From Bugula neritina (taxonomy: Eukaryota > Bryozoa > Gymnolaemata > Cheilostomatida > Bugulidae): DNA of 64,000 bases. Of this stretch, positions 63,701-64,000 are shown piece after piece. A program made the position numbers and the translations under genes. Location: positions 21,718,819-21,782,818 of the forward strand of contig OZ037768.1 of the NCBI GenBank assembly GCA_964035545.1. The letters are read 5' to 3'. Numbering within the stretch: the first letter of the stretch is position 1; each line of letters starts with the position of its first letter. The notes under the pieces were generated by a model that saw only the letters and a program-made list of their open reading frames with translations, made no database searches and had not been told where the DNA came from.

Positions 63701-63882
63701 GAGTTTATAATATTTCATAGAAAACTGAAATACTCGGCCTACCTTTTTGTAAGAAAATTTGCTAATCTGTATGTAAATAGACTTATTTTTACCTGTGAGT
63801 TGATAGATTTACCTACTGTGAATCAGTAAACTTATTTACCTGAAAGTTGGTCTGACCTGGAGACAGGTTCATTAGCAGTCAT
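54798..63882 (-). CDS. ANO8: Anoctamin-8-like TMEM16 protein, complete, 15 coding exons
   Basis: Exons (minus): 63882-63840, 63486-63216, 62676-62441, 62037-61921, 60854-60727, 59895-59734, 59339-59051, 58683-58628, 58363-58289, 57883-57769, 57369-57155, 56759-56562, 56012-55881, 55616-55506 and 54851-54798. They join in frame to 733 codons plus TGA; human ANO8 has about 1230, and the excess lies in acidic and Pro-rich segments absent here. ANO8 is reported to act at ER-plasma membrane contacts; scramblase or channel activity is not certain. Diagnostic strings: [128 protein letters not shown]. Eight or more hydrophobic segments span residues 225-710. The start ([10 protein letters not shown]) fits phase exactly but is not conserved. 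The last exon may instead splice at 54810 (GTGCGC, a poor donor); reading on to the TGA is preferred. Confidence 0.93.
56438..56545. repeat. GATACAACAGGTG minisatellite beside an ANO8 donor
   Basis: About eight units of 13-15 bp, beginning some 20 bp beyond the donor of exon 56759-56562 on the gene strand. Confidence 0.95.
57455..57715. repeat. About 30-bp minisatellite (GTGACAAAGAAAGGGGTGTAGAGAGCTA-type), ANO8 intron
   Basis: Eight or so copies of AAAGGGGTGTAGAGAGCTA with alternating GAGTGACA and GAGTGGCA starts, in the intron between exons 57883-57769 and 57369-57155. Confidence 0.9.
57922..58086. repeat. Three identical 55-bp tandem copies, ANO8 intron
   Basis: The unit starts CAGTGTGTGACAATAATAAT and contains ATACGTATATACAGGG. 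The three copies look identical over their length, so the expansion is recent. Confidence 0.95.
58495..58605. repeat. 17-bp minisatellite (ACTACATAAACTAGTAT), ANO8 intron
   Basis: About six to seven near-perfect copies, ending some 25 bp from the donor of exon 58683-58628. Confidence 0.95.
59405..59750. repeat. About 32-bp minisatellite that includes an ANO8 splice donor
   Basis: On the minus strand, copies of CCTAGATCACAGTATATAC + TATATATACACCC run from the 3' end of exon 59895-59734 into the intron. The exon end and donor, CCTAGACCAGAATATACG|GTTTGTATACACCCC, align with the unit. A distal diverged copy (around 59435-59465) still carries GCAGTTTGTATGCACCCCC, a decoy donor. Confidence 0.85.
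59936..60295. repeat. 28-bp minisatellite (GAGGTGTCAGCATTGTGTATAGTACTA-type), ANO8 intron
   Basis: About 12 copies with few differences, starting about 40 bp upstream (gene sense) of the acceptor of exon 59895-59734. Confidence 0.97.
60317..60526 (-). mobile_element. tRNA-derived SINE, copy C (ANO8 intron)
   Basis: The best-preserved copy. On the minus strand it begins GCAGCCGTGGTCTAGGGGTT (A box), with a B-box-like GGGTTTAAACTCC, then a body of about 140 bp with AGTCATAATTGCTCCTGTGC. The far end is TATAAACTTGCGTGAGCC. It abuts the 28-bp minisatellite at 59936-60295. Confidence 0.9.
62022..62166. repeat. 29-bp minisatellite, 5 copies, containing an ANO8 splice acceptor
   Basis: The plus-strand unit GTGACCAACTTAGGAACTAC + AATGTAGAT starts at 62022, 62051, 62080, 62109 and 62138. 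On the minus strand each unit is an acceptor (ACATTGTAG) followed by the first 16 exon bases (TTCCTAAGTTGGTCAC). The copy next to the coding sequence (TATTGTAG|TTCCTAAGCTGG, exon start 62037) is the functional one, since it yields IPKLVTSG as in ANO8. Use of any upstream copy would read into the TAG of the next acceptor. Confidence 0.97.
62840..62995 (+). mobile_element. Degraded tRNA-derived SINE, copy D (opposite orientation)
   Basis: CAAACTCCAGCAGGGCCATTGGTGATG + CTGGAAAG and TTATAATTGCTTCCGTTCCT resemble the reverse complement of copies A-C, so the tRNA head lies to the left on the plus strand. The tail (ATAATGGGTTTTCTC onward) is only weakly similar. Confidence 0.55.
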
Positions 63883-64000
63883 AGCAATCAGATTGGTAAT
63901 TCATTCCTTAAAATAAAACCTTAGCCATTCTCACTAAAACAAAATGCTTAATTATAAAATACGTCACCAACTCTAAAAGTTGTAGCAAAACTCTTAGAAT
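63883..64000. promoter_or_regulatory. 5' flank of the ANO8-like gene
   Basis: AT-rich sequence upstream (gene sense) of the ATG at 63882. No promoter element can be assigned; the 5' UTR and promoter probably extend past the window edge. Confidence 0.3.

Overview
The window is AT-rich animal nuclear DNA. The genes have many introns, with GT-AG junctions and long, repeat-filled introns. The proteins are clear animal orthologues, and the protein features and repeat content suggest an invertebrate, possibly a lophotrochozoan, but the species cannot be named from this sequence. All exon boundaries below were read by eye from splice consensus, reading-frame continuity and remembered family sequences; no alignment was run.

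Layout. (1) 29623-1642, minus strand: a complete ERG-type voltage-gated K+ channel gene (KCNH2/6/7 or Drosophila sei type), 19 coding exons and about 1097 residues, filling the left 30 kb. (2) 31164-34498, plus: complete DPH1, the first-step diphthamide enzyme, 4 coding exons, 398 residues, head-to-head with the channel gene. (3) 36850-47855, plus: complete ethanolaminephosphotransferase 1 (EPT1/SELENOI family), 9 coding exons, 391 residues. Its first intron holds (4) 37130-41015, minus: a CR1/L2-type LINE with both ORFs open. (5) 49487-48100, minus: NRBF2-like autophagy subunit with MIT domain and coiled coil, first coding exon not found, tail-to-tail with EPT1. (6) 63882-54798, minus: complete anoctamin-8-like gene, 15 coding exons, about 733 residues.

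The genes do not form one pathway: a plasma-membrane channel, a translation-factor modifier, a phospholipid synthase, a PI3K-complex autophagy factor and an ER-linked TMEM16 protein. Mobile DNA includes the LINE, at least three copies of a tRNA-derived SINE in one orientation plus a degraded reversed copy, a second tRNA-like element and a probable hAT-type MITE.

The most unusual structure is a recurring one. Several minisatellites sit directly on exon-intron junctions, and their repeat unit contains the splice site itself plus some exon bases. The clearest are the K+ channel pore-exon donor (20-bp unit, about 9 copies), an ANO8 acceptor (29-bp unit, 5 copies), an ANO8 donor (about 32-bp unit) and an EPT1 donor (77-bp spacing). 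Each creates an array of decoy splice sites on the intron side, with the functional copy next to the exon. No CRISPR, rRNA or intact tRNA gene was seen.
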